Origin: Streptomyces endocoffeicus
GTDB lineage: Bacteria; Actinomycetota; Actinomycetes; Streptomycetales; Streptomycetaceae
Length of the DNA stretch: 64,000 nt
NCBI RefSeq assembly: GCF_016741935.1
Contig: NZ_JAERRG010000017.1
Coordinates: 62,001 to 126,000 of the forward strand
Direction: 5' to 3'
The position numbers were made by a program, and so were the translations under genes. Position 1 is the stretch's first letter. Each line of letters starts with the position of its first letter. Shown here one piece after another: positions 31,135 to 40,241 of the stretch. The notes under the pieces were generated by a model, which made no database searches, was not told the DNA's origin, and saw only the letters and a list, made by a program, of their open reading frames with translations.

Positions 31135-33246
31135 ATGCCCATCACCAGGAGCCGCCGCGCCATGCTGCTCGCCGCGGGAGTGATGCTGCCGCTGCCCGTA
31201 CTGACCGGCTGCAGTTCGGACGACGACGGCCCACCGCCGCGCGCCGCCTGGGACATCGCCTCCGCACCCCGCTCCGGGACCGCCGGCACCGGCACCCTGC
31301 GCTGGGCCCTGGACGCGACGCCCACCACGCTCAACGCCTTCCAGAAGACCGCGGACACGGGCACCCAGCGGATCGCGGGCGCCGTGCTGCCCGCCCTCTA
31401 CACCCTCGACGCCCGCGGCCGGGCCCAGCGCAACGGCGACTATCTGGCCTCCGCCGACGTCACCTCGACCGATCCCAAGCAGGTCGTGGTCTTCAAGCTC
31501 AACCCCAAGGCGGTGTGGAGCGACGGGCGCCCGATCGGCGCGGAGGACTTCCAGGCCCAGTGGAAGGCGCTGCGCGGCACCGACGAGAAGTACGGGACGG
31601 CGCGCAACGCCGGATACGACCGGATCGCCAAGGTCGAACCGGGGGACAAGGAGCACGAGGTCAAGGTCACCTTCGCCAAGCCGTACACCGACTGGCGCTC
31701 GCTGTTCACCCCGCTGTACCCGAAGAGCGTGATGGGCAACCCGGCGGTCTTCACCGCGGCCGCGAACAAGGGGCTCGCGGTCGGCGCCGGGCCCTTCATG
31801 GTCCGCCGGGTCACGGACTCCGAGGTCACCCTCGTCCGAAACCCCCGCTGGTGGGGCGACCGGGCGCGGCTGAGCCGGGTGGTCTTCCAGGCGGTCCCGG
31901 CCGAGAAGCGGGCCGAGGCGCTGATCGCCGGGCGGCTGGACCTGGCCGAGGTGGACGGGACCACCGCCCGGCGCATCCAGGCCACCGCCCCCGGCAAGCA
32001 GGCCGCGGGCGCCAAGCGGGGCTCCTCGGCCCCGGGCAAGGCGGGCGCGCCGGAGCCGTCCACGGGCGGCCGGGAGGCGTCCACCGGCGGCCGGGAGGCG
32101 GCCGAGGCGACGCGTACGGCGGGCACCGGGGCGGCGCGGGAAGAGTCGGGAGCCCAGGGAGCGGCCACCGGCGACACCGGCGACACCGACAAGAACCGGT
32201 CGCGGACCCGGGCGCTGAGCAGGTTCACCCTGCGCAAGGCCCTGGACCCGGCCTACACCCAGCTCGCCCTCAACGGCACCAAGGGCCCGCTCGCCGATGA
32301 GCGGGTACGCCGTGCGGTGGCCCGCGCGATCGACCGGAAGGCCCTGGCGAAGCTGGTGCTCAAGCCCATGGGGCTGCCGTCCGAGCCGCTCGGCAACCAT
32401 CTGCTGATGGCGGGCCAGCCGGGCTACAAGGACCACAGCGGCGCCCTCGGCGCCCCGGACGCCAACGCCGCGCAGTCGCTGCTCGCCGACGCGGGCTGGC
32501 GGGCGGGCGGCACCGGCCGTCAGAAGGCGCTGGACGGCAAGACGGACGACCGGGGCAGCCGGTACAGCGCCCCGACCGCCACCGAGGGCGCCACGGGCTC
32601 CACCACGGACCCGGCCACCGACACCGCGTCCGGAACCGCCTCCAAGAGCGCCTCCGGCGCCCCGCCCGCGGCCGGTGACGCCGGGCGGTCCGGACGGCTC
32701 CGGGAGACGGCCGTCGTACGGAAGAAGGGACGGCCGCTGGTGCTGCGCTTCGTCCTCCCCGATGACCGGACCGGTGCCCGGCTGGGCACGGTCGGTGAGC
32801 GCATCGCCCGGATGCTGGAGAAGATCGGCGTCCGGACCGAGATCACCAAGGTCTCCGGCGAGAGCTACTTCCGGGACCACATCGCCACCGGCGACTACGA
32901 CCTGGCCCTCTACTCCTGGCCCGCCTCCGCCTACCCGGCCACCGATGCCCGTCCCATCTACGCCAAGCCGCAGCCCGCCGCCGACGGCTCCCTGGTCGTC
33001 GAGCAGAACTACACCCGGGTGGGCACCGACCAGATCGACCAGCTCTTCGACCAGGCGCTCTCCGAGCTGGACGGCGGCGCCTCGCGCTCCCTGGTCAGCC
33101 GGGCGGACGCCCGGATCTGGGCGGCGGCCGGATCGATTCCGCTCTATCAGCGCCCCCAGCTGATCGCGATGCGCAAGGGCCTGGTCAACGCGGGCGCCTT
33201 CGGCTTCGCGACCCCCCGCTACCAGGACATCGGCTTCCGCCGCTAG
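31135..33246 (+). CDS. Family-5 peptide ABC transporter substrate-binding lipoprotein (orphan)
   Basis: This 703-residue protein starts at ATG 31135 after CGGAGG. The signal is MPITRSRRAMLLAAGVMLPL ending VLTGC, a good lipobox. The SBP_bac_5 fold is visible (DARGRAQRNGDYLASADV, VFKLNPKAVWSDGRPIGAED, LALNGTKGPLADERVRRAVA, HIATGDYDLALYSWPAS). Two low-complexity Gly/Ala/Thr/Glu-rich insertions interrupt it, at about residues 284-360 and 465-520. This makes it about 150 residues longer than usual. No permease or ATPase gene is adjacent. It may feed one of the nearby transporters or have a sensing role. Confidence 0.85.
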   Translation: MPITRSRRAMLLAAGVMLPLPVLTGCSSDDDGPPPRAAWDIASAPRSGTAGTGTLRWALDATPTTLNAFQKTADTGTQRIAGAVLPALYTLDARGRAQRNGDYLASADVTSTDPKQVVVFKLNPKAVWSDGRPIGAEDFQAQWKALRGTDEKYGTARNAGYDRIAKVEPGDKEHEVKVTFAKPYTDWRSLFTPLYPKSVMGNPAVFTAAANKGLAVGAGPFMVRRVTDSEVTLVRNPRWWGDRARLSRVVFQAVPAEKRAEALIAGRLDLAEVDGTTARRIQATAPGKQAAGAKRGSSAPGKAGAPEPSTGGREASTGGREAAEATRTAGTGAAREESGAQGAATGDTGDTDKNRSRTRALSRFTLRKALDPAYTQLALNGTKGPLADERVRRAVARAIDRKALAKLVLKPMGLPSEPLGNHLLMAGQPGYKDHSGALGAPDANAAQSLLADAGWRAGGTGRQKALDGKTDDRGSRYSAPTATEGATGSTTDPATDTASGTASKSASGAPPAAGDAGRSGRLRETAVVRKKGRPLVLRFVLPDDRTGARLGTVGERIARMLEKIGVRTEITKVSGESYFRDHIATGDYDLALYSWPASAYPATDARPIYAKPQPAADGSLVVEQNYTRVGTDQIDQLFDQALSELDGGASRSLVSRADARIWAAAGSIPLYQRPQLIAMRKGLVNAGAFGFATPRYQDIGFRR

Positions 33247-33264
33247 GGGGTTCCGGCGGACCTT

Positions 33265-33750
33265 GACGCCTGCGGCGAGCTGTTCCCCTCCCCGCCCCTT
33301 CCCGAAACCGGGGCTCCGCCCCAGCCCCCGGTCCGGGGGTTCTGCCCCGGGCCCCGGTCCGGGGGTTCTGCCCCGGGCCCCTGTCCCGGGGTTCTGCTCC
33401 AGATCCCGGTCCGGGGGCTCTGCCCCAGGCCCCTGTCCCGGGGCTCTGCCCCAGATCCCGGGTCCGGGGGGCTCCGCCCCAGATCCCGGGTCCGGGGCTC
33501 CGCTCCAGGCCCCGGACCCGGAACTCCGCCCCTTCCCGCGGCGTCGATATGCGGCTCCGCCGCGTGGCGGGGCTTCGTCCCGGGACCCGGCTGGGCGTCC
33601 GACCGGTCATCCGCTGCGCCAGCGTGCCGACCGCGATCAGGCCGCCGGTGTGGGTGTTCGCGGCGGGACGGTCGGCTTGTCGGCCCCGGGGTCCAGGGGC
33701 GGAGCCCCTGGTTACGGGAAGGGGCGGGGAGGGGAAAGATCCGCCGGACA
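33265..33750. repeat. GC-rich repeat element, copy B (inverted relative to A)
   Basis: This 486-bp element is related to 26471-26878. Ends CCCCTCCCCGCCCCTTCCCG (33285-33304) and its complement (33716-33735) match 20 of 20, and the outer flank GACGCCTGCGGCG equals the complement of the right flank of copy A. The interior repeats CCCGGTCCGGGG(G/C)TCTGCCCC units. The cassette CGATATGCGGCTCCGCCGCG recurs near 33546. The remaining 33751-33994 gap holds GGCGACCGGCGA-type repeats and the typA leader, with no gene. Confidence 0.75.
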
Positions 33751-33994
33751 CCCCCGTAGCCGCAGCCGCCAGCGGAGCCGCCGGGCGAGGCGACCGGCGA
33801 GGCGACCGGCGGGGTGACCGGCGCGGGGACGGGCGGTGGGACGGGGTGTGAGATGGGTCGCGGGATGGGCTGCGGCGTTCGTCCGCGCGGCGTCCCCGTA
33901 CCATGGGGGTGAGGCCGAGGCGTGATCAGCCCGGCGGAAGGCGCGCCGCTTAAGGAGCGCGTCGCCACCCAACAACCGGGAGAAGCGCGCTTTC

Positions 33995-35890
33995 ATGCCC
34001 ACGCGCCACGACATTCGTAACGTCGCCATCGTCGCTCACGTCGACCATGGCAAGACGACCCTCGTCGACGCCATGCTGAAGCAGGCGGGCGCGTTCGCCG
34101 CCCACCAGCAGGTGGACGACCGGGTCATGGACTCCAACGACCTGGAGCGCGAGAAGGGCATCACCATTCTCGCGAAGAACACCGCCGTGAAGTACCACCC
34201 GGCGGACGGCGGCGACCCCGTCACCATCAACATCATCGACACCCCGGGCCACGCCGACTTCGGCGGTGAGGTCGAGCGCGGTCTGTCCATGGTCGACGCG
34301 GTCGTCCTGCTGGTGGACGCCTCCGAGGGGCCGCTGCCGCAGACCCGCTTCGTGCTGCGCAAGGCGCTCCAGGCGAAGCTGCCGGTGATCCTGTGCATCA
34401 ACAAGACGGACCGCCCGGACTCCCGGATCGACGAGGTCGTGAACGAGGCGTACGACCTCTTCCTGGACCTGGACGCGACCGAGGAGCAGATCGAGTTCCC
34501 GATCGTCTACGCCTGTGCCCGTGACGGCGTGGCCTCGCTGACCAAGCCGGAGGACGGCACCGTCCCGGCCGACAGCGACAGCCTCCAGCCGTTCTTCTCC
34601 GCCCTGCTGGACACCGTTCCGGCGCCGGAGTACGACGCGGCGGCCCCGCTCCAGGCCCATGTCACCAACCTGGACGCGGACAACTTCCTCGGCCGTATCG
34701 CGCTGCTCCGGGTCGAGCAGGGCGAGCTGAAGAAGGGGCAGACGGTCGCGTGGATCAAGCGCGACGGCACCATCTCCAACGTCCGGATCACCGAGCTGAT
34801 GATGACCGAGGCGCTCACCCGCAAGCCCGCCGAGGTGGCCGGCCCGGGTGACATCTGCGCGGTCGCGGGCATTCCGGACATCATGATCGGCGAGACCCTG
34901 GCCGACCCGGAGAACCCGATCGCGCTGCCGCTGATCACCGTCGACGAGCCCGCGATCTCGATGACCATCGGCACCAACACCTCCCCGCTGGTCGGCCGCG
35001 GCCCCGGCGGCAAGGGCGCCGACAAGTCCGCCGTGAAGGACCGCAAGGTCACCGCGCGGCTGGTCAAGGACCGGCTGGAGCGCGAGCTGATCGGTAACGT
35101 CTCGCTGCGCGTGCTGCCCACCGACCGCCCGGACGCCTGGGAGGTGCAGGGCCGGGGCGAGCTGGCGCTGGCGATCCTGGTGGAGACCATGCGCCGGGAG
35201 GGCTTCGAGCTCACCGTCGGCAAGCCGCAGGTGGTCACCCGGGAGGTCGAGGGCAAGGTCCACGAGCCGATCGAGCGCATCACCATCGATGTGCCCGAGG
35301 AGCACATGGGCGCGGTCACCCAGCTCATGGGCACCCGCAAGGGCCGGATGGACAACATGTCCAACCACGGCTCCGGCTGGGTCCGTATGGAGTTCATCGT
35401 CCCCTCCCGCGGTCTGATCGGCTTCCGTACCGAGTTCCTGACCGCGACCCGCGGCACGGGTATCGCCCACTCCATCCACGAGGGTCACGAGCCGTGGTTC
35501 GGCGAGCTGAAGACCCGTAACAACGGCTCGCTGGTGGCCGACCGCTCGGGTGCGGTGACCGCCTTCGCGATGACCAACCTCCAGGAGCGCGGGGTGCTGT
35601 TCACCTCGCCGGGCACCGAGGTGTACGAGGGCATGATCGTCGGCGAGAACTCCCGCTCCGACGACATGGACGTCAACATCACCAAGGAGAAGAAGCTCAC
35701 CAACATGCGGTCCTCCACCGCGGATGTGACCGAGTCTCTGGTCCCGCCGCGGCTGCTCTCGCTCGAGCAGTCCCTGGAGTTCTGCCGCGACGACGAGTGC
35801 GTCGAGGTGACGCCGGAGACGGTGCGGATCCGCAAGGTGGTGCTGGATCAGAAGGAGCGCGCCCGCAGCGCTGCCCGCGCCAAGCGCTGA
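33995..35890 (+). CDS. typA: Translational GTPase TypA/BipA
   Basis: This 631-residue GTPase shows G1 AHVDHGKTTLVDAML, the effector loop with EREKGITI, G3 DTPGHADF, G4 NKTDRPDSR and G5 CARDG. Elongation-factor-like domains II, III and V follow, then the TypA-specific C-terminal domain (SSTADVTESLVPPRLLSLEQ). It binds 70S ribosomes and affects subunit assembly and stress or low-temperature growth. The start is ATG 33995. Its last codons are the first unit of a tandem repeat (35877-36030). Confidence 0.96.
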   Translation: MPTRHDIRNVAIVAHVDHGKTTLVDAMLKQAGAFAAHQQVDDRVMDSNDLEREKGITILAKNTAVKYHPADGGDPVTINIIDTPGHADFGGEVERGLSMVDAVVLLVDASEGPLPQTRFVLRKALQAKLPVILCINKTDRPDSRIDEVVNEAYDLFLDLDATEEQIEFPIVYACARDGVASLTKPEDGTVPADSDSLQPFFSALLDTVPAPEYDAAAPLQAHVTNLDADNFLGRIALLRVEQGELKKGQTVAWIKRDGTISNVRITELMMTEALTRKPAEVAGPGDICAVAGIPDIMIGETLADPENPIALPLITVDEPAISMTIGTNTSPLVGRGPGGKGADKSAVKDRKVTARLVKDRLERELIGNVSLRVLPTDRPDAWEVQGRGELALAILVETMRREGFELTVGKPQVVTREVEGKVHEPIERITIDVPEEHMGAVTQLMGTRKGRMDNMSNHGSGWVRMEFIVPSRGLIGFRTEFLTATRGTGIAHSIHEGHEPWFGELKTRNNGSLVADRSGAVTAFAMTNLQERGVLFTSPGTEVYEGMIVGENSRSDDMDVNITKEKKLTNMRSSTADVTESLVPPRLLSLEQSLEFCRDDECVEVTPETVRIRKVVLDQKERARSAARAKR

Positions 35891-36030
35891 CGCGCACCGC
35901 GCCAAGCGCTGACGCTCGCCGCCGCCCGCGCCAAGCGCTGACGCTCGCCGCCGCCCGCGCCAAGCGCTGACGCTCACCGCCGCGCGCCAAGCGCTGACGC
36001 TCGCCGCCGCCCGCGCCAAGCGCTGACGCG
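35877..36030 (+). repeat. Six tandem repeats that include the typA stop codon
   Basis: GCGCCAAGCGCTGACGC occurs six times (core CAAGCGCTGACGC beginning at 35881, 35903, 35932, 35961, 35988 and 36017). Spacing is 22, 29, 29, 27 and 29 bp, with CTCGCCGCCGCCC between. The first copy encodes the final AKR-stop of TypA; every copy repeats that stop codon. Confidence 0.9.
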
Positions 36031-36044
36031 CACACCCGGGCGCG

Positions 36045-36073
36045 GGGGCGCCGGGGCTCACACCCGGCGCCCC
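36045..36073 (+). terminator. Terminator of typA
   Basis: GGGGCGCCGGG (36045-36055), GCTCACA loop, CCCGGCGCCCC (36063-36073): a perfect 11-bp stem immediately beyond the tandem repeats. Confidence 0.75.
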
Positions 36074-36134
36074 TGCGCACGACGGCGCCGATCACGGAGC
36101 GTAGGCGCCCCACCGCGCCTCGGTGAGCTGCCCA

Positions 36135-36174
36135 CGGCCCGGACCCATCGCCTCCACGGCGGGGGTCCGGGCCG
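36135..36174. terminator. Second hairpin downstream of typA
   Basis: CGGCCCGGACCC (36135-36146) and GGGTCCGGGCCG (36163-36174) form a perfect 12-bp stem with a 16-base loop. It may serve as a back-up terminator for typA. Confidence 0.6.
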
Positions 36175-36388
36175 TTGCCATGTCAGCAATGTGCCAGTCA
36201 AGCAGTTATCCGGATCTCCCTGTCCGAATATCGGCGCCCGAGCTCCGCATGATGTGTTAACAGTCCGTTTCGCGTGTGTCTGTCTGGGGCAGTTTTGTCC
36301 GGATTTCGAAGCTCCGCGCGTAGATGCTGTGACCAAAGCGAGACCCATAAGGTGTGGTTTACGGGCCGGACGTGCTCAATCATGGGGT

Positions 36389-36409
36389 CCATTGAGCTCG
36401 GGTCAATGG
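36389..36409. promoter_or_regulatory. Dyad upstream of transporter operon 1
   Basis: CCATTGA (36389-36395) and TCAATGG (36403-36409) form a 7-bp inverted repeat about 130 bp before the first gene. The flanks extend it imperfectly to GTCCATTGA and TCAATGGGTC. It is a candidate operator. The rest of the 36175-36541 leader holds no gene. Confidence 0.45.
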
Positions 36410-36541
36410 GTCACACGCTGTGGGGAGCGCGGACCTACGAGCGCATCTGGGGGGTTCCGGTCCCTTTCGCTGTCAGGGGTGTCAGCGTGTCTCCGGGCGC
36501 CCCCTCTCGTAGTGACAGTGGACTCCTGAGGAGGCAAACCC

Positions 36542-38185
36542 ATGCGCGGTGCCAAGAGCGCCAAGTGGGTCGCGTTGGCGGCAGTCGTGGCGCTGGCCGC
36601 GACCGCCTGCGGTGGTAACGACAGCGACAGCGGCAGCAATGACATGAACAAGGGCACGGCGGACCCGAATGGGATACTCACCGCCCAGCTGAGCGAGCCG
36701 CAGAACCCGCTGCAGCCGGCGAACGCGAAGGAGAGCCAGGGCAGCCGGGTGCTGCGGGCGATCTTCGCGGGCCTGGTGGACTACGAGCCGGGCACCGGCA
36801 AGCTGGTCTACGTCAACGCCGAGTCCGTCACCCCCAACAAGGACTCCTCCGTCTGGACCGTCAAGCTCAAGCCGGGCTGGAAGTTCCACAACGGCGAGGC
36901 CGTGACCGCCAAGTCCTACGTGGACTCCTGGAACTGGTCCGCCAACGTCGCGAACAACCAGACCAACTCCAGCTGGTTCCAGGACATCAAGGGCTACGAG
37001 GACGTCCACCCTGAGAAGGGCAAGCCCAAGGCCGACAAGATGTCCGGCCTGAAGGTCGTCAACGACAACGAGTTCAAGATCGAGCTCAACAGCTCGGTCT
37101 CGTACTTCGCCTACAAGCTGGGCTACGACGTGTGGTCCCCGCTGCCCACGGGCTTCTTCAAGGACCCCAAGGGCTTCGGCGAGAAGCCGGTCGGCAACGG
37201 CCCCTACAAGTTCGTCTCCTGGGACCACAAGAAGATGATCAAGGTCCGCAAGTTCGCGGACTACCAGGGCCCGAACAAGGCCAAGAACGGCGGCATCGAC
37301 TTCAAGAACTACACCACCGCCGACGCCGCCTACTCGGACCTGCGCTCCAACAACCTCGACTGGATCGAGCAGGTCCCGACCACCGCGCTGACCAACTACA
37401 AGAGCGACCTGGGCAAGCGCGCGATCGACGAGGAGTACTCGGCGGTCCAGTCGGTCGTCCCGGCCTTCTACACCAAGCAGTTCAAGAACATCGACCCCAA
37501 GGTCATCCAGGGTCTGTCCATGGCGATCGACCGTGACACGATCACCAAGACCGTGCTCCACGGCTCCCGCACCCCGGCCGACAGCTATGTCGCCCGCGGC
37601 GTGATCGGCTACAAGGCCGGCGCGCTCAAGGAGCAGGTCACCTACGACCCGGCCAAGGCCAAGTCCCTCATCAAGGAGGGCGGCGGGGTCCCGGGCAACA
37701 AGATCTCGATCCAGTACAACGCCGACCAGGACCACAAGCCCTGGGTGGACGCGGTCTGCAACAGCATCCGCAAGGCCACCGGCGTCGACTGCGTCGGCGA
37801 CTCCAAGCCCGACTTCCAGGCCGACCTGAACGCGCGTGACAAGCACCAGGTCAAGTCCATGTACCGCGGTGGCTGGGTGCTCGACTACCCGGTCAACTCG
37901 AACTTCATGAGGGACCTCTACGGCTCCAAGGCGGCCGGTAACACCAGCGGTTACGCCAACAAGCAGTTCGACGAGCTCGCCAACAAGGCCGACAAGGCCG
38001 CCACCCTCGACGAGACCGTGAAGCTCTACCAGCAGGCGGAGCAGGTTCTCGCGAAGGACATGCCGGCGATCCCGCTGTGGTTCTACAAGGTCAACAGCGG
38101 CCAGTCCAACAAGGTCCTGGGGAAGATCCCCTACGGCCAGGACGGCGACCCCATCTTCACCGACGTCCAGGTGAAGAAGAAGTAA
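36542..38185 (+). CDS. Peptide ABC transporter substrate-binding lipoprotein, operon 1
   Basis: This 547-residue SBP_bac_5 protein has the signal MRGAKSAKWVALAAVVALAA with lipobox TAC (ATACGG), then a linker of Asp/Ser/Asn. Family landmarks are NPLQPANAKESQGSRVLRAI, WKFHNGEAVTAKSYVDSWNW, PVGNGPYKFVSWDH and LPTGFFKDPKGFG. It captures extracellular oligopeptides for the permeases encoded next. ATG 36542 follows GAGGAGG at good spacing. A strong hairpin follows before the first permease gene. This probably makes the binding protein more abundant than the membrane parts. Confidence 0.92.
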   Translation: MRGAKSAKWVALAAVVALAATACGGNDSDSGSNDMNKGTADPNGILTAQLSEPQNPLQPANAKESQGSRVLRAIFAGLVDYEPGTGKLVYVNAESVTPNKDSSVWTVKLKPGWKFHNGEAVTAKSYVDSWNWSANVANNQTNSSWFQDIKGYEDVHPEKGKPKADKMSGLKVVNDNEFKIELNSSVSYFAYKLGYDVWSPLPTGFFKDPKGFGEKPVGNGPYKFVSWDHKKMIKVRKFADYQGPNKAKNGGIDFKNYTTADAAYSDLRSNNLDWIEQVPTTALTNYKSDLGKRAIDEEYSAVQSVVPAFYTKQFKNIDPKVIQGLSMAIDRDTITKTVLHGSRTPADSYVARGVIGYKAGALKEQVTYDPAKAKSLIKEGGGVPGNKISIQYNADQDHKPWVDAVCNSIRKATGVDCVGDSKPDFQADLNARDKHQVKSMYRGGWVLDYPVNSNFMRDLYGSKAAGNTSGYANKQFDELANKADKAATLDETVKLYQQAEQVLAKDMPAIPLWFYKVNSGQSNKVLGKIPYGQDGDPIFTDVQVKKK

Positions 38186-38199
38186 TCATCGGGACCGCC

Positions 38200-38244
38200 G
38201 GCCGGTGCCGCCGCTTCTCCCACCGGGGAGCGGCGGCACCGGCC
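38200..38244 (+). promoter_or_regulatory. Intercistronic hairpin between binding protein and permease
   Basis: GGCCGGTGCCGCCGCT (38200-38215) pairs perfectly with its complement at 38229-38244, a 16-bp stem 15 bases after the binding-protein stop. It can act as a partial terminator or 3' RNA shield that sets the high binding-protein to permease ratio typical of such operons. Confidence 0.7.
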
Positions 38245-38333
38245 CGCAGGCGTGAGGCCCGCAGCTCATCCCCCCACCCGCGTGGCGCTGACGAGACGTG
38301 GCCTCCGCCGCCCCCCAACGGCATGGAGGCATA

Positions 38334-39260
38334 ATGGGGCGCTACGTCGCCAGGCGACTGCTCCAGATGATCCCGGTCTTCATCGGGACCACACTGTTGA
38401 TTTTCCTCATGGTCCACGTCCTTCCCGGCGACCCCATCAGAGCGATGTGGGGAGAGAAGGCCGCGGACCCCGCGCAGGTCGCGTCCCTGCGCCATGAGTT
38501 CGGGCTGGACCAGTCCCTCCCGAAGCAGTACCTCGACTACATGGTCGACCTCTTCCAGGGCAACTTCGGCAAGACCTTCGGCGGCCGCCCGGTCTCCGAG
38601 GAAATGAGCATGGCCTTCCCGGTGACCCTCCGCCTCGCGGCGGTGGCCCTCACCATCGAGATCATCGTCGGCATCGGGCTCGGTGCCTGGGCCGGACTCC
38701 GGGCCGGCCGCGCCGCCGACACCGGCGTGCTGATCTTCACGCTGATCGTCATCTCGATGCCGGTCTTCGTCCTCGGCTATCTGGCCCGGTTCATCTTCGC
38801 CGACGAGCTCGGCTGGCTGCCACCGAACGTCCAGGACTCGATGAACCTCCAGCAACTCCTGCTGCCAGGGTTCGTCCTCGCGATGCTCTCCATGGCGTAT
38901 GTGGCCCGGCTGACCCGGACCACCTTCGCCGAGAACCTGCGCGCCGACTACATGCGCACCGCGCTCGCCAAGGGGCTGCCGCGCCGCCGGATCGTCGGCG
39001 TCCACCTGCTGCGCAACTCGCTGATCCCGGTGGTCACCTTCCTCGGCACCGACGTCGGCGCGCTGGTCGGCGGCGCGGTGGTCACCGAGGGCATCTTCAA
39101 CGTCCAGGGCGTCGGCAACCTGCTCTTCAAGGCGCTCGGGCAGCGTGAGGGCACCACCATCGTCGGGGTCGTGACCATCTTCGTCCTCGTCATTCTGCTG
39201 ATCAACCTGCTCGTCGACCTGCTGTACGCGGTCCTGGACCCGAGGATCCGGTATGCCTGA
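38334..39260 (+). CDS. Peptide ABC transporter permease (DppB/OppB type), operon 1
   Basis: This 308-residue permease starts at ATG 38334 after GGAGG. TM1 is RRLLQMIPVFIGTTLLIFLM, followed by the large periplasmic-type loop and the BPD_transp_1 domain. The EAA-like loop is ENLRADYMRTALAKGLPRR. The C-terminus LYAVLDPRIRYA is typical of OppB/DppB. It forms the pore with the next permease. Its last eight bases, ATGCCTGA, include the start codon of the next gene. Confidence 0.93.
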   Translation: MGRYVARRLLQMIPVFIGTTLLIFLMVHVLPGDPIRAMWGEKAADPAQVASLRHEFGLDQSLPKQYLDYMVDLFQGNFGKTFGGRPVSEEMSMAFPVTLRLAAVALTIEIIVGIGLGAWAGLRAGRAADTGVLIFTLIVISMPVFVLGYLARFIFADELGWLPPNVQDSMNLQQLLLPGFVLAMLSMAYVARLTRTTFAENLRADYMRTALAKGLPRRRIVGVHLLRNSLIPVVTFLGTDVGALVGGAVVTEGIFNVQGVGNLLFKALGQREGTTIVGVVTIFVLVILLINLLVDLLYAVLDPRIRYA

Positions 39261-40230
39261 CATGACCAAATCCCAGTCCGGCGGCACGGCGGTCGACACG
39301 GCGGTCGACGCCGTGGCCCCGCCGACCGCGGTGGACACCGCCGCCCCCGGCGCCGCCTCCCAGGGCAAGCCGCGCTCGCTGTGGGGCGACGCCTGGTTCG
39401 AACTGCGCCATCGCCCGCTGTTCTGGGTCTCGGCGGTGCTGCTGGTGCTGCTGCTGGCCGTCGCGGCCTTTCCCGGGATGTTCACCAGCGCCGATCCGCG
39501 CAACGGCGATCTGACCAACCACTTCCTGACCAAGCCGGAGCTGACCCACTTCTTCCAGGCCGACTGGTTCGGCTACGACGGTCAGGGCCGCTCGATCTAC
39601 GCCCGGGTCATCTATGGCACCCGCGCCTCGATCATGGTCGGCGTCGGCGTGACCGCGGTGGTGACCCTCTTCGGCGGTCTGCTGGGCATGGCCGCCGGAT
39701 ACTTCGGCGGCTGGATCGACTCGATCATCTCCCGGATCGTGGACATCTTCTTCGGTCTGCCGTTCCTGCTCGGCTCGATGGTCGTGCTGAACGCGTTCAC
39801 CGAGCGCAAGGTGTACGTCGTGATCGCGGCCCTGGCCTTCCTCGGCTGGACCACCATCGCCCGGGTGATGCGCAGTTCGGTGATCACCGCCAAGCAGGCG
39901 GACTACGTCACCGCGGCGCGTGCCCTCGGTGCCGGAACCGGCCGGATCCTTTTCCGGCACGTCCTGCCGAACGCGCTGGCCCCCACCATCGTGGTGGCCA
40001 CCATCTCCCTCGGCGCCTACATCTCCGCCGAGGCCACGCTGTCCTTCCTCGGCCTCGGTCTCGCCGACCCCACCATCTCGTGGGGCATCGACATCTCCGA
40101 CGCCAAGGACGCCATCCGGGACAACCCGCATGTGATGCTGTTCCCGGCCGGAATGCTGAGCCTCACGGTCTTCGCATTCATCACGCTCGGCGACGCGGTG
40201 CGCGACGCCCTCGACCCCAAGCTGCGCTGA
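39253..40230 (+). CDS. Peptide ABC transporter permease (DppC/OppC type), operon 1
   Basis: This 325-residue permease has a cytoplasmic N-terminal region of about 50 residues rich in Thr/Ala/Val with repeated AVDTAV units. TM1 is LFWVSAVLLVLLLAVAAFPG; GYDGQGRSIYARVIYGTRAS is the usual DppC entry motif. The EAA loop is QADYVTAARALGAGTGRILF and the C-terminus DALDPKLR. It overlaps the upstream gene by eight bases, showing translational coupling. Confidence 0.93.
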   Translation: MPDMTKSQSGGTAVDTAVDAVAPPTAVDTAAPGAASQGKPRSLWGDAWFELRHRPLFWVSAVLLVLLLAVAAFPGMFTSADPRNGDLTNHFLTKPELTHFFQADWFGYDGQGRSIYARVIYGTRASIMVGVGVTAVVTLFGGLLGMAAGYFGGWIDSIISRIVDIFFGLPFLLGSMVVLNAFTERKVYVVIAALAFLGWTTIARVMRSSVITAKQADYVTAARALGAGTGRILFRHVLPNALAPTIVVATISLGAYISAEATLSFLGLGLADPTISWGIDISDAKDAIRDNPHVMLFPAGMLSLTVFAFITLGDAVRDALDPKLR

Positions 40231-40241
40231 GGAGGGCGTAC

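Noticed and set aside
35877..36030. Possible CRISPR or origin-type iterons after typA
   Set aside because: Repeats derive from the typA end, have near-identical spacers and no DnaA-box-like content.
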